Shown: one piece after another, positions 14,802 through 23,289 of the stretch
Layout: the number at the start of each line of letters is the position of its first letter
Position numbering within the stretch: the stretch's first letter is position 1
Assembly: GCA_004557185.1 (NCBI GenBank)
Contig: SFEP01000010.1
Coordinates: forward strand, 1 to 43,114
Source: Bacteroidales bacterium
GTDB taxonomy: Bacteria > Bacteroidota > Bacteroidia > Bacteroidales > Bacteroidaceae
Direction of reading: 5' to 3'
Length of the DNA stretch: 43,114 nucleotides
The notes under the pieces: generated by a model
What the model was told of the DNA's origin: nothing
Database searches by the model: none
The model's input: only the letters and a program-made list of their open reading frames with translations
Translations under genes and position numbers: made by a program

Positions 14802-15992
14802 ATGAAAAAGAAAGTAGTAGTAGCATTCAGCGGCGGACTGGACACTTCCTATACCGTGATGTATCTGGCTAAGGAAAAAGGCTACGAGGTGTATGCCGCC
14901 TGCGCCAACACGGGCGGCTTCAGCGCCGAACAGCTACGCACCAACGAGGAGAACGCCTACAAACTGGGCGCTACGAAATATGTGACGCTCGACGTGACGC
15001 AGGAGTACTACGAGAAGAGCCTAAAGTACATGATATACGGCAACGTGCTACGCAACAACGTGTACCCCATCAGCGTTTCCTCCGAACGCATTTTCCAGGG
15101 TATGGCCATTGCACGCTACGCCAACGAGATAGGCGCCAGCGCCATAGCCCACGGCTCGACGGGAGCTGGCAACGACCAAGTGCGCTTCGACATGACCTTC
15201 CTCGTGATGTGCCCCGACATGGAAATCATCACCCTGACGCGCGACGGCAACCTGTCGCGACAGGACGAGGTGGACTACCTGAACAAGCACGGCTTTGCAG
15301 CCGACTTTGCCAAACTGAAATACTCCTACAACGTGGGCATCTGGGGCACCAGCATCTGCGGCGGCGAAATTCTTGACTCCACACAGGGCTTGCCCGAAAG
15401 CGCCTACCTCAAGCAAGTGCAGAAAACGGGCACCGAGGAACTGCGACTCACCTTTGAGCACGGCGAACTGAAAGCCGTAAACGGCACTCGCTACGACGAC
15501 CCCGTGGCCGCCATCTGCAAGGTAGAGGAAATCGGCGCAGCCTACGGCATTGGCCGCGACATGCACGTGGGCGACACCATCATCGGCATCAAGGGCCGTG
15601 TGGGATTTGAAGCCGCCGCACCCGCCCTCATCATCGGTGCCCACCGCTTCCTGGAGAAGTACACGCTCTCCAAATGGCAGCAGTACTGGAAAGACCAGGT
15701 GGCCAACTGGTATGGCATGTTCCTGCACGAGAGCCAGTATCTCGAACCCGTGATGCGCGACATCGAAGCCATGCTCACCAGTTCGCAGCGCTACGTCAAC
15801 GGCACCGTTATCCTCGAACTGCGTCCGCTGGGCTTCAGCACCGTGGGCGTCGACAGTCCCGACGACCTGGTGAAGACAAAGTTCTGCGAATACGGCGAAA
15901 CGCAGAAGGGCTGGACCGCCGACGAGGCAAAAGGCTTCATCAAGGTGCTGAGCACGCCCCTCCGCGTTTTCTACACCAACCACAAGGAGTGA
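14802..15992 (+). CDS. argG: Argininosuccinate synthase
   Basis: ArgG joins citrulline and aspartate using ATP to form argininosuccinate, the penultimate arginine step. The 396-residue product starts MKKKVVVAFSGGLDTSY, the ATP pyrophosphatase loop (SGGLDTS), and includes AIAHGSTGAGNDQVRF, the conserved citrulline/aspartate-binding GxTGxGNDxxRF region. Length is normal. An upstream in-frame ATG at 14682 overlaps the preceding gene and lacks family similarity, so 14802 is the start. It lies 52 nt after the GNAT gene and 54 nt before argC. Confidence 0.96.
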   Translation: MKKKVVVAFSGGLDTSYTVMYLAKEKGYEVYAACANTGGFSAEQLRTNEENAYKLGATKYVTLDVTQEYYEKSLKYMIYGNVLRNNVYPISVSSERIFQGMAIARYANEIGASAIAHGSTGAGNDQVRFDMTFLVMCPDMEIITLTRDGNLSRQDEVDYLNKHGFAADFAKLKYSYNVGIWGTSICGGEILDSTQGLPESAYLKQVQKTGTEELRLTFEHGELKAVNGTRYDDPVAAICKVEEIGAAYGIGRDMHVGDTIIGIKGRVGFEAAAPALIIGAHRFLEKYTLSKWQQYWKDQVANWYGMFLHESQYLEPVMRDIEAMLTSSQRYVNGTVILELRPLGFSTVGVDSPDDLVKTKFCEYGETQKGWTADEAKGFIKVLSTPLRVFYTNHKE

Positions 15993-16046
15993 CCAGCGCA
16001 CCGCAAGACCGCATCGGCCCTCACCCTCACACACCCCACTACGAGT

Positions 16047-17015
16047 ATGATTAGAATAGGTATCATAGGCGGAGCAGGCTACACCGCTGGCGAACTGTGC
16101 CGCATCCTGCTCAACCACCCCGAGGCCGAAATCGTTTTCGTGAACAGCGAGAGCAACGCCGGCAACCTGCTGTGCGACGTGCACGAAGGGCTGTATGGCG
16201 AAACAGACCTGCGCTTCACTTCGGAACTCCCCTTCGACGAGGTGGACGTCGTCTTCTTCTGCTTCGGCCACGGCAAGAGCACGCAGTTTCTGCAAGAACA
16301 CTACATTCCCGCCGACGTGCGCATCATCGACTTGGCGCAGGACTTCCGTCTGGCCTCCGACGACAACGACTACGTGTATGGCCTGCCCGAACTCAACCAC
16401 AGCCATCTGTGCGGCGCACAGCACGTGGCCAACCCTGGCTGCTTTGCCACCTGCATACAGCTGGGCCTGCTGCCACTGGCCGAGGCGGGATGGCTGGACG
16501 GCGACATTGCCGTGAACGCCATCACGGGCTCTACGGGAGCAGGTGTGAAGCCCGCCGCCACCACGCACTTCAGTTGGCGCAACGGCAACATGAGCATCTA
16601 CAAGGCCTTTGAGCACCAGCACGTGCCCGAAATCATGCAGTCGCTGCACCAGTTGCAGCCGGGCTTCGGGGGGAGCGTAGACTTCATACCCTACCGCGGC
16701 GACTTTGCGCGCGGCATCTTCGCCACCGAGGTGCTCACCTGCGACGTGCCCCTGGAGGAGGTGGAGGCTGCCTACCGCGACTTCTACAGCGAAGCCTCCT
16801 TCACCCACTACGTGAGCCGCCCCATCGACCTCAAGCAGGTGGTCAACACCAACAAATGCCTCATCCACGCCGAGCAGCACGGCCACAAACTCCTCATCAC
16901 CTCGTGCATCGACAACCTGCTGAAAGGCGCGTCGGGACAGGCAGTGCAGAACATGAACCTGATGTTCGGCCTCGAAGAAACCACGGGCCTACGCCTTAAG
17001 CCCGTAGCCTTCTGA
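16047..17015 (+). CDS. argC: N-acetyl(succinyl)-gamma-glutamyl-phosphate reductase
   Basis: ArgC reduces N-acyl-glutamyl 5-phosphate to the semialdehyde with NADPH. The 322-residue product has the NADP loop IGIIGGAGYTAGEL at the start, the catalytic cysteine in ANPGCFATCIQLGLLPLA (Cys132), and the GSTGAGVKP motif. Bacteroidetes are known to use N-succinyl rather than N-acetyl intermediates in this pathway; the sequence alone does not tell which acyl group applies. It belongs to the arginine operon. Confidence 0.94.
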   Translation: MIRIGIIGGAGYTAGELCRILLNHPEAEIVFVNSESNAGNLLCDVHEGLYGETDLRFTSELPFDEVDVVFFCFGHGKSTQFLQEHYIPADVRIIDLAQDFRLASDDNDYVYGLPELNHSHLCGAQHVANPGCFATCIQLGLLPLAEAGWLDGDIAVNAITGSTGAGVKPAATTHFSWRNGNMSIYKAFEHQHVPEIMQSLHQLQPGFGGSVDFIPYRGDFARGIFATEVLTCDVPLEEVEAAYRDFYSEASFTHYVSRPIDLKQVVNTNKCLIHAEQHGHKLLITSCIDNLLKGASGQAVQNMNLMFGLEETTGLRLKPVAF

Positions 17016-17157
17016 GCAAGGCCACACGCGGCAAGCAGCACGCTTTACCTTGAGGTGGGTGCTACCACATCCCACCGTTTCAGAACAGATGACGGACAGC
17101 ACTTCCCTGCGCCTGACGTGGGAAGTGCTGCCGATTTTAACCCAAAAACGAAACTAC

Positions 17158-18309
17158 ATGAACCTTTTTCCCGTATATCCCCTTTTCGACGTTGAAATTG
17201 TGAAAGGCCAGGGCTGCCAGGTGTGGGACAGCGAAGGCCAGGCCTACCTCGACCTCTACGGCGGCCATGCCGTCATCAGCATTGGCCACTGCCATCCGCA
17301 CTACGTACGCAAAATGCAGGAGCAGGTGGCGCAGCTGGGCTTCTACTCCAACTCCGTGCATAACAAGTTGCAGGAGCGGCTGGCCGAGCGCCTGGGCCGT
17401 GCCTGCGGCTACCCCGACTACAGCCTATTCCTCATCAACTCGGGCGCCGAGGCCAATGAAAATGCGCTCAAGCTGGCATCGTTCCACACGGGCCGCAGCC
17501 GCGTACTGGCCGTGCAGAAGGCTTTTCACGGCCGCACGTCGCTCGCCGTTGAGGCCACCGACAACCCGAAAATCGTGGCGCCCGTCAATGCCAACGGGCA
17601 CGTCACCTTCCTGCCGCTCAACGATCTGGCTGCCTTCGAGGCCGAACTGGCCAAGGGCGACGTGGCAGCCGTCATACTGGAATGCGTGCAGGGAGTGGGC
17701 GGCATCAGGCTGGCCACGGCCGAGTTTGCACAAGGTCTGCGCGAGGCTTGCGACCGCTACGGCACAGTGCTCATATGCGACGAGATACAGTGCGGCTACG
17801 GACGCACGGGCCGCTTCTTTGCCCACCAGCACCTGGGCATCCGCCCCGACCTCATCACCTGCGCCAAGGGCATAGGCAACGGTTTCCCCATGGGTGCCGT
17901 GCTCATTGCGCCCAAGTTTCAGGCTGTGGCAGGCATGCTGGGCACCACCTTCGGCGGCAACCACTTGGCCTGCACCGCCGCGCTGGCCGTGCTCGACGTG
18001 CTGGAGCAGGAGAACCTCATTGAAAACGCCGCCCGCACGGGCCGCTACCTGCTGCAGGGCTTCCGCGAAATGCAGCACGACAACCCGCACATCACCGACG
18101 TGCGTGGCCTCGGCCTCATGATTGGCGTGGAGTTCGACGCTCCCATCAAGGCCTTCCGCCAGAGTCTGGTGAAGGACCACCACATGTTCACGGGTGCAGC
18201 CTCCACCCACATTCTGCGTTTGCTGCCGCCCCTCACGCTCAGCAGGCAGCAGGCCGAGAAGGCGCTCCACATCATCCGCCACCATTTGCCGGCATTCTTC
18301 GGCGAATAG
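17158..18309 (+). CDS. argD: Acetyl(succinyl)ornithine aminotransferase
   Basis: ArgD transfers an amino group from glutamate to N-acyl-glutamate semialdehyde. The 383-residue class-III PLP aminotransferase starts MNLFPVYPLFDVEIVKGQG, has the INSGAEANENALKLA phosphate-binding segment, ICDEIQCGYGRTG with the cofactor-binding aspartate, and the PLP lysine Lys237 in TCAKGIGNGFPMGAV. The in-frame ATG at 17050 adds 36 residues without similarity to the family, so 17158 is used. It is the last gene of the arginine operon and is followed by a strong terminator. Confidence 0.94.
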   Translation: MNLFPVYPLFDVEIVKGQGCQVWDSEGQAYLDLYGGHAVISIGHCHPHYVRKMQEQVAQLGFYSNSVHNKLQERLAERLGRACGYPDYSLFLINSGAEANENALKLASFHTGRSRVLAVQKAFHGRTSLAVEATDNPKIVAPVNANGHVTFLPLNDLAAFEAELAKGDVAAVILECVQGVGGIRLATAEFAQGLREACDRYGTVLICDEIQCGYGRTGRFFAHQHLGIRPDLITCAKGIGNGFPMGAVLIAPKFQAVAGMLGTTFGGNHLACTAALAVLDVLEQENLIENAARTGRYLLQGFREMQHDNPHITDVRGLGLMIGVEFDAPIKAFRQSLVKDHHMFTGAASTHILRLLPPLTLSRQQAEKALHIIRHHLPAFFGE

Positions 18310-18333
18310 CCAGGGCGCACCCACTACACACAC

Positions 18334-18378
18334 CAAGGGGGAGGTTGTTCCACACACGGACAACCTCCCCCTTGTTTG
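18334..18378. terminator. Bidirectional terminator between argD and thrA
   Basis: Perfect 15-bp arms CAAGGGGGAGGTTGT (18334-18348) and ACAACCTCCCCCTTG (18360-18374) with an 11-nt loop, then TTTG on the plus side. argD and thrA converge here, so it may serve both. Confidence 0.85.
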
Positions 18379-18439
18379 CGTAGGGCTCGTATATATATAA
18401 TATGGTATAGACAGAGCGGATGCTCGATGGCTGTGCCGC

Positions 18440-20866
18440 CTACACGTTGGCCACCCGCATGATGTCGGCGAAGACGCCGGCGGCGGTGACGGCTGCACCC
18501 GCGCCGTAGCCCTGTATGAGCATGGGGTCGCGGTGGTAGCGCTCGGTGGTGAGCAGCAGGATGTTGTTGGAGCCGTCGAGGTCGTAGAGCGGATGGCCCA
18601 TGGACACCTCGCGCAGCCCCACGGAGCCGTGACCGTCGCGCCAGGCTGCCACGAAGCGCCAGCGCTTGTGCTCGCGCTCCAGCCGTTGGCGTTCGGCCTC
18701 GAAGGCAGCGTCGAGTTCGGGCAAGCGACTCCAGAAGTTGTCGAGGTCGCCGTCGAAGAGTTCCTGCGGGATGAAGAGGTGACGCTCCACCTCGTCCGTC
18801 TCCACGCGGTAGCCGCTCTCGCGGGACAGGATAACGAGTTTGCGTATCACATCCTTGCCCGAGAGGTCGATGCGGGGGTCGGGCTCGCTGTATCCGTTTT
18901 GCTGCGCCATGCGCACGGCCTGGCTCAGGGGCACGGAGGCCGAGAGGGTGTTGAACACGTAGTTGAGCGTACCGCTGAGCACGGCCTCGAAGGCCAGCAC
19001 GCGGTCGCCCGAGGAGCGTAGGTCGCCTATGGTGTTGATGATGGGAAGCCCTGCGCCCACGTTGGTTTCGAAGAGGTATTTCACGCCGCGCTCGCGGGCC
19101 GTTTGCTTGAGCAGGCTGTAGGTTTCGTAGTCGCTCGAAGCCGCCACCTTGTTGGCCGCCACAATGTTCACGTTGTGCTTGAGCAGTCGCAAATACTGTG
19201 CTGCCACCTCGTGGCTGGCGGTGCAGTCTACAAATACGGAGTTGAAAATGTTCATCTGCTCAATTTCGCGCATCATGCGTTCCACGCCTCCGGCCTCGCC
19301 CTGCTTCATGGCCTCGCGGTAATGTGCGGGGTCAATGCCGTCGCGGTTGTAGGCAGCGCGGCTTCGTCCGCACACGCCCACCACATTGATTTTCAGTCCG
19401 CGCTCCCGCAGCAGTTTGTCGCGCTGCTGGGCAATTTGTTCGAGCAGACTGCCTCCCACGGTGCCCGTGCCGCAGATGAAGAGGTTGAGGTCCTCGTGTT
19501 CGCTCAGGAAGAAACTGTCGTGAAGCACGTTGAGCGTTTTGCGCAGCTGCGGTCGCTCCACCACGAAGGAGAGGTTCATTTCCTGCCCTCCCATGGCCAC
19601 GGCGCTGATGCTGATGCCGTTGCGTCCCAGCACACTGAACAGGCGTCCGGCGATGCCCGGCATGCGGCGCATGCGTTCGCCCACCACGGCCACCGAGGCC
19701 AGTCCGTCGGTGCACTGGGCGGGGTTCATGGCTCCGCTCTGTATTTCGGTGGCAAATTCTTGGTCGAGCAGTGTGCAGGCGCGGTGTGCCTCGGCTGGCG
19801 TCATGCAGATGCTGGTGCTTGTTTCCGAGGAGTTCTGTGCCACCATGAACACGCTGATGCCGCCGTCGGCCAGCGTGGTGAAGATGCGGCGGTTCACACC
19901 GATGACGCCCACCATGGCCGGTCCGCTCACGGTGACCATGCTCATGTCGTTGACGCTCGAAATGCCTCGCACGGGGCGTTCGCTCTTCGCCACGTCGCGG
20001 CGTATGACGGTGCCGCGGGCTTCGGGGCTGAAGGTGTTCTTCACAAGGATGGGAATTTCCTTGCGGCACACGGGGTAGATGGTGGGTGGATACACCACCT
20101 TCGCGCCGAAGTTGCAGAGCTCCATGGCTTCGGCATACGAAAGTTCGTCGATGGTGTAGGCTGTGGGAATGATGCGCGGGTCGGCCGTCATGAAGCCGTC
20201 CACGTCGGTCCATATCTCGAGCACCTCGGCGTCGAGGGCAGCGGCCACGATGGCGGCGGTGTAGTCGGAGCCGCCGCGTCCCAGGTTGGTGGTGACGCCT
20301 GTGGCGGCGTCGCGCGAAATGAAGCCGCCCATCACGGTGATGCCCTCGTCGGTGCCGATGCGTTCAGCCACCAGGGCGTTGGTGGTGTCGAAGTCCACCA
20401 GGTGCTTACCGTGCTGCGGATAGGTTTTGATGATTTCGCGGGCATCGATGTGTCGTGCGCCGCTGATGAGTGCGGCAGCTATGAGGCTCGACATGCGTTC
20501 GCCGTAGGCCACAATGGCGTCGGCCGTTTTGGGCGTGAGGTCCTGTATGAGGCACACGCCGTGCAGAATGCTGGTGAGCTCGTTGAGCAAGGCGTCCACG
20601 GCCTGCCTTACCTCGGCTTGGCGCTCAGGTGCAATGACGGCGGCTATCATGTCGTGGTGGCGGCTGCGCATGGCATGGAGCGTGGCCTGATAGCCTTCGT
20701 CGCCGCGGGCTGCCATGTCGGCCATCTGCAGCAGTTGGTCGGTCACGCCGCGCAAGGCCGACACCACCACCACGAGGGGCTCGCCAGCCCGTTCCACGAT
20801 GCCTTTCACGTTGCTGATGCTCTCGGGCGTACCTACCGACGAGCCACCAAATTTCAGTACTTTCAT
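18440..20866 (-). CDS. thrA: Bifunctional aspartokinase / homoserine dehydrogenase I
   Basis: ThrA phosphorylates aspartate and, in a second domain, reduces aspartate semialdehyde to homoserine, feeding threonine, isoleucine and methionine synthesis. The 808-residue product begins MKVLKFGGSSVGTPESISNV (aspartokinase motif KFGGSS), has LGRGGSDYTAAIVAAAL in the kinase domain, tandem ACT-like regulatory regions (about 315-450), and the homoserine dehydrogenase NAD(P) loop LFICGTGTVGGSLLEQI at about 460-480, followed by AANKVA and the ETNVGAGLPII catalytic region. Length agrees with the fused enzyme. thrB and thrC are not adjacent. The gene lies 70 nt after the GHL10 gene on the same strand. Confidence 0.97.
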   Translation of the reverse strand: MKVLKFGGSSVGTPESISNVKGIVERAGEPLVVVVSALRGVTDQLLQMADMAARGDEGYQATLHAMRSRHHDMIAAVIAPERQAEVRQAVDALLNELTSILHGVCLIQDLTPKTADAIVAYGERMSSLIAAALISGARHIDAREIIKTYPQHGKHLVDFDTTNALVAERIGTDEGITVMGGFISRDAATGVTTNLGRGGSDYTAAIVAAALDAEVLEIWTDVDGFMTADPRIIPTAYTIDELSYAEAMELCNFGAKVVYPPTIYPVCRKEIPILVKNTFSPEARGTVIRRDVAKSERPVRGISSVNDMSMVTVSGPAMVGVIGVNRRIFTTLADGGISVFMVAQNSSETSTSICMTPAEAHRACTLLDQEFATEIQSGAMNPAQCTDGLASVAVVGERMRRMPGIAGRLFSVLGRNGISISAVAMGGQEMNLSFVVERPQLRKTLNVLHDSFFLSEHEDLNLFICGTGTVGGSLLEQIAQQRDKLLRERGLKINVVGVCGRSRAAYNRDGIDPAHYREAMKQGEAGGVERMMREIEQMNIFNSVFVDCTASHEVAAQYLRLLKHNVNIVAANKVAASSDYETYSLLKQTARERGVKYLFETNVGAGLPIINTIGDLRSSGDRVLAFEAVLSGTLNYVFNTLSASVPLSQAVRMAQQNGYSEPDPRIDLSGKDVIRKLVILSRESGYRVETDEVERHLFIPQELFDGDLDNFWSRLPELDAAFEAERQRLEREHKRWRFVAAWRDGHGSVGLREVSMGHPLYDLDGSNNILLLTTERYHRDPMLIQGYGAGAAVTAAGVFADIMRVANV

Positions 20867-20936
20867 TTTCGTCCTATTCTCCCGCCATCGTTCGGGGCGG
20901 GTTGTTTTTGTGTAAAAATAAGAATGTGGCGCAGCC

Positions 20937-22439
20937 TCAGAGTTTCACCTTGGCCTTGCCGGGCTTCGACTCGTTGTGCAGGCGGTCGAGCGCCGTAACC
21001 ACGTAGACGCATTTCTCGGCCCCGTTCACATAGGGCAGTTTGTAGAGGGTGTGGCGGGTGATGCCCACCAGATGTTCGGCACTGCTGAGGTCAATTTTTT
21101 CGCCCTGCTTGAAGGCGTAGACGGCATACTGGTGAGCGCGGTCGGCCTCTTGGCGTGCCTTGGGCGCGAGCCAGAAGAGGTAGTAGCCATCGGGCATCCA
21201 GCGTGCTTTGAGTTTGCGCGGAGCGCGGGGCGCCTTGTCGTCGAGGAAGGGGTAGAGGGGCTGCAGTGCGGGACGTGCGTGGTAGCGCTGCTGCAAGCGG
21301 GTGGCATAGCCTCCCTCGTTGCGCACCACGGCGGCAGAGTACCACAGGCAGGAGCCCTGCACGGCGCGCAGTTCGCGCTGCAAGGCCAGTTTGGCCTCCA
21401 TCTGGTCGCCGTCGGCACTGGCAGGGTCGGCAGCACGCACGGTGCGTTCCACGTCCTGCCCAATGTAGAGCGGCCGTGCGCCGGCGAAGCGGCTCCACCA
21501 GCGCGCCAGGCAGGCATAGTCGGCGGCCTTGTGGCCTATTTCCCAGTAAATCTGCGGCACGAGGTAGTCCACCCATCCTTTGTTCACCCAGTAGAGCACG
21601 TCGGCGTAGAGGTTGTCGTAGTTCTGCAGGCCGTTGGTCGGCGAGCCTGGCAGGCGGTCGCCCTCCTTATGGTTATGGTAGATGCCGAAGGGGCTTACGC
21701 CAAACTTCACCCAGGGCTTGACGGCGTGTATGGAGTCGCTGAGCATTTCGATGAAGAGGTTCACGTTGTAACGCCGCCAGTCGTCAATGTTGTCGATGCC
21801 GTTGCGGTGCATCTGATAGGTGGCGGCGTCGGGTATCTGCACGCCCACCACGGGGTAGGGATAGAAGTAGTCATCGATGTGCAAGCCGTCCACATCGTAG
21901 CGGCGCACAATGTCGGCCGCCACGGAGCAGATGTAGCGGCGGTTCTCCTCCAGCCCGGGGTTGAAGAGGTAGAGCCCGTCGTACTCAAAGAAGCGGTGCG
22001 GGTTCTGGTGATAGGGATGGTTGGCGGCGAGCACCGTGGTGCCCTTCGTTTTGGCGCGGAAGGGGTTTATCCAAGCATGCAGTTCCATGCCCCGGCGGTG
22101 GCACTGCTGCACCATCCATTCCAGCGGGTCCCAGTAGGGGTCGGGCGGCGTGCCCTGTGTGCCTGTCAGGAAGCGCGACCACGGCTCGTAGGGCGAGGCA
22201 TAGAGGGCATCGGCCTCGCCGCGCACTTGGAACACGATGGCATTCACGCCGCAGCGCTGCAGGGCGTCGAGTTGGTGGGTAAGGTTGGCCTGCATGGTTT
22301 CGCGGCTCATGCCTTGAAACTGTCCGTTGATAATCTGTATCCAAGCACCGCGAAATTCGCGTTTCGGCGCAGGCATTTGCGCCTGCACGGCCAGGGGCAG
22401 CATCACCAGGGCAAGCAGGAGGCTGTAGAGTTTGTTCAT
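20937..22439 (-). CDS. Exported glycoside hydrolase-like (GHL10) family protein
   Basis: A 500-residue protein with a signal peptide (MNKLYSLLLALVMLPLAVQA) and the N-terminal GHL10/DUF187 barrel, recognised by KREFRGAWIQIINGQF, VNAIVFQVRGEADALY, MELHAWINPFRAK and VDGLHIDDYFYPYPV with catalytic-type acidic residues. A C-terminal fibronectin III-like part (about 400-500) ends the protein. Related E. coli YngK/DigH is a peptidoglycan glycosyl hydrolase acting on denuded glycan; whether this protein does the same is inference. I chose the ATG at 22439, since the 30 residues from 22529 precede a clear signal peptide. The product is predicted periplasmic or outer-membrane associated. Confidence 0.9.
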   Translation of the reverse strand: MNKLYSLLLALVMLPLAVQAQMPAPKREFRGAWIQIINGQFQGMSRETMQANLTHQLDALQRCGVNAIVFQVRGEADALYASPYEPWSRFLTGTQGTPPDPYWDPLEWMVQQCHRRGMELHAWINPFRAKTKGTTVLAANHPYHQNPHRFFEYDGLYLFNPGLEENRRYICSVAADIVRRYDVDGLHIDDYFYPYPVVGVQIPDAATYQMHRNGIDNIDDWRRYNVNLFIEMLSDSIHAVKPWVKFGVSPFGIYHNHKEGDRLPGSPTNGLQNYDNLYADVLYWVNKGWVDYLVPQIYWEIGHKAADYACLARWWSRFAGARPLYIGQDVERTVRAADPASADGDQMEAKLALQRELRAVQGSCLWYSAAVVRNEGGYATRLQQRYHARPALQPLYPFLDDKAPRAPRKLKARWMPDGYYLFWLAPKARQEADRAHQYAVYAFKQGEKIDLSSAEHLVGITRHTLYKLPYVNGAEKCVYVVTALDRLHNESKPGKAKVKL

Positions 22440-22529
22440 GTGTAAAAAAGATGAGTGGCCGGCGCCCTGTGCCACGCTGCACACGCGCCCTGCATGTAAA
22501 TTTTGGGTGTAAAGGTAATGTAAATTCAT

Positions 22530-22811
22530 TAAAGGAGGGCGCTACCCCCCACGCATTCTTTTACCAATGGCCTCTTCGCAGGCTGCGGCGAGCCGCCGTG
22601 CCCCCTCGCCGCCATGCCCTGGGGGTGTGTACGCCAGCCCGTCGGCGCACGCCTCCTGCGCCCGCAGCCGGTTGTCCCATGCTTCGCATCGCCGCTTTTC
22701 GCCGCTTTTGGGGGTAGAAAATGGGGCGGAAAAACAAGCCGCGGGCGGCCGAGGCGAGATGCGACACATACCACCACTGTTTCTCAATCATTTACACTCG
22801 TTTCAACACGG
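22530..22811. other. Gene-free GC-rich spacer
   Basis: Frames on both strands are open but arginine-rich and without recognisable motifs. I see no gene here. It lies upstream of the GHL10 gene (minus) and left of a long palindrome. Confidence 0.5.
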
Positions 22812-23003
22812 CGCGAAACCGTTTCGCCAAGGCACCTTGCTGTGCGCAGATGGCGCTTTGCTATCTGCCACGCCGGCACGGCACGTCTGCCACGCCGGCG
22901 CGGCACGTCTGCCATGCCGGCGTGGCACGTCTGCCGTGCCGGCGTGGCAAACCACAAAGCGGCATCTCGTGATGGGTATATACGTCGCAAAAACGGTTTC
23001 GCG
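22812..23003. repeat. 192-bp symmetric palindromic element with four 22-bp tandem repeats
   Basis: Outer arms are a perfect 13-bp inverted pair (22812-22824 CGCGAAACCGTTT and 22991-23003). Inner arms GATGGCGCTTTG (22849-22860) and CAAAGCGGCATC (22955-22966) pair at 11 of 12 positions. Both pairs share one centre, near 22907.5, with 24 nt between outer and inner arm on each side. The centre holds four 22-bp units (22865-22952, consensus CTGCCACGCCGGCGTGGCAC), each itself palindromic around GCCGGC. It is MITE-like or an RNA/DNA hairpin; there is no coding sequence and no target duplication seen. Confidence 0.8.
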
Positions 23004-23128
23004 GCATAGCGTAACGGAGAGGCGCGATGCAGATGCCTCGGGGCGGCGGTGCTTTTTGCTGAACAGGCATTCCTCCCGCACCACGCGCCCCTCCATTTAT
23101 CAAGGGACATTCGCCGTCACGCCAATAC

Positions 23129-23271
23129 GGTAAATGTAAAACTTGCAGTCTTATATTTTGCCCTGCTCTCGCCTTGCAGTATCTTTACATAAAATACGCG
23201 GCGGCTCGGCATGGTAAATGTAAAACTTGCAGTCTTATATTTTGCCCTGCTCTCGCCTTGCAGTATCTTTG
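23129..23271 (+). repeat. 58-bp direct duplication containing the cassette promoter
   Basis: Two identical 58-bp copies (23129-23186 and 23213-23270, period 84 bp) lie just before the surface-decoration operon. Each carries TTTG, 19 nt, then the -7 region. In the first copy the -7 box reads TATCTTTA and in the second TATCTTTG, because the base right after the duplicated block differs. Confidence 0.9.
23241..23271 (+). promoter_or_regulatory. Strong sigma-ABfr promoter of the decoration cassette
   Basis: TTTG (23241-23244), 19-nt spacer, TATCTTTG (23264-23271): an exact match to the Bacteroidetes promoter. The start codon is at 23290, so the leader would be only about 12 nt. The upstream copy (23157-23187) has TATCTTTA and is probably weaker or inactive. 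Confidence 0.75.
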
Positions 23272-23289
23272 CACATAAATCTACACATC

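Noticed and set aside
15048..16886. 612-codon minus-strand frame opposite argG and argC
   Set aside because: Antisense shadow with His/Val/Gly-rich composition typical of the reverse of GC-rich codons; argG and argC are certain.
20881..20901. CCCGCC/GGCGGG hairpin between thrA and the GHL10 gene followed by T-run on the plus strand
   Set aside because: The T-run is on the wrong strand for the two minus-strand genes, and no plus-strand gene ends here.
19103..20998. 631-codon plus-strand frame opposite thrA
   Set aside because: Antisense shadow; thrA carries complete motifs on the other strand.
22542..22787. Several overlapping small frames between GHL10 and the palindrome
   Set aside because: All frames on both strands are open for similar lengths, low complexity, and no start signal or motif favours one.
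22865..22952. Four 22-bp repeats considered as a CRISPR array
   Set aside because: The units are directly adjacent without spacers and are part of one symmetric palindrome.
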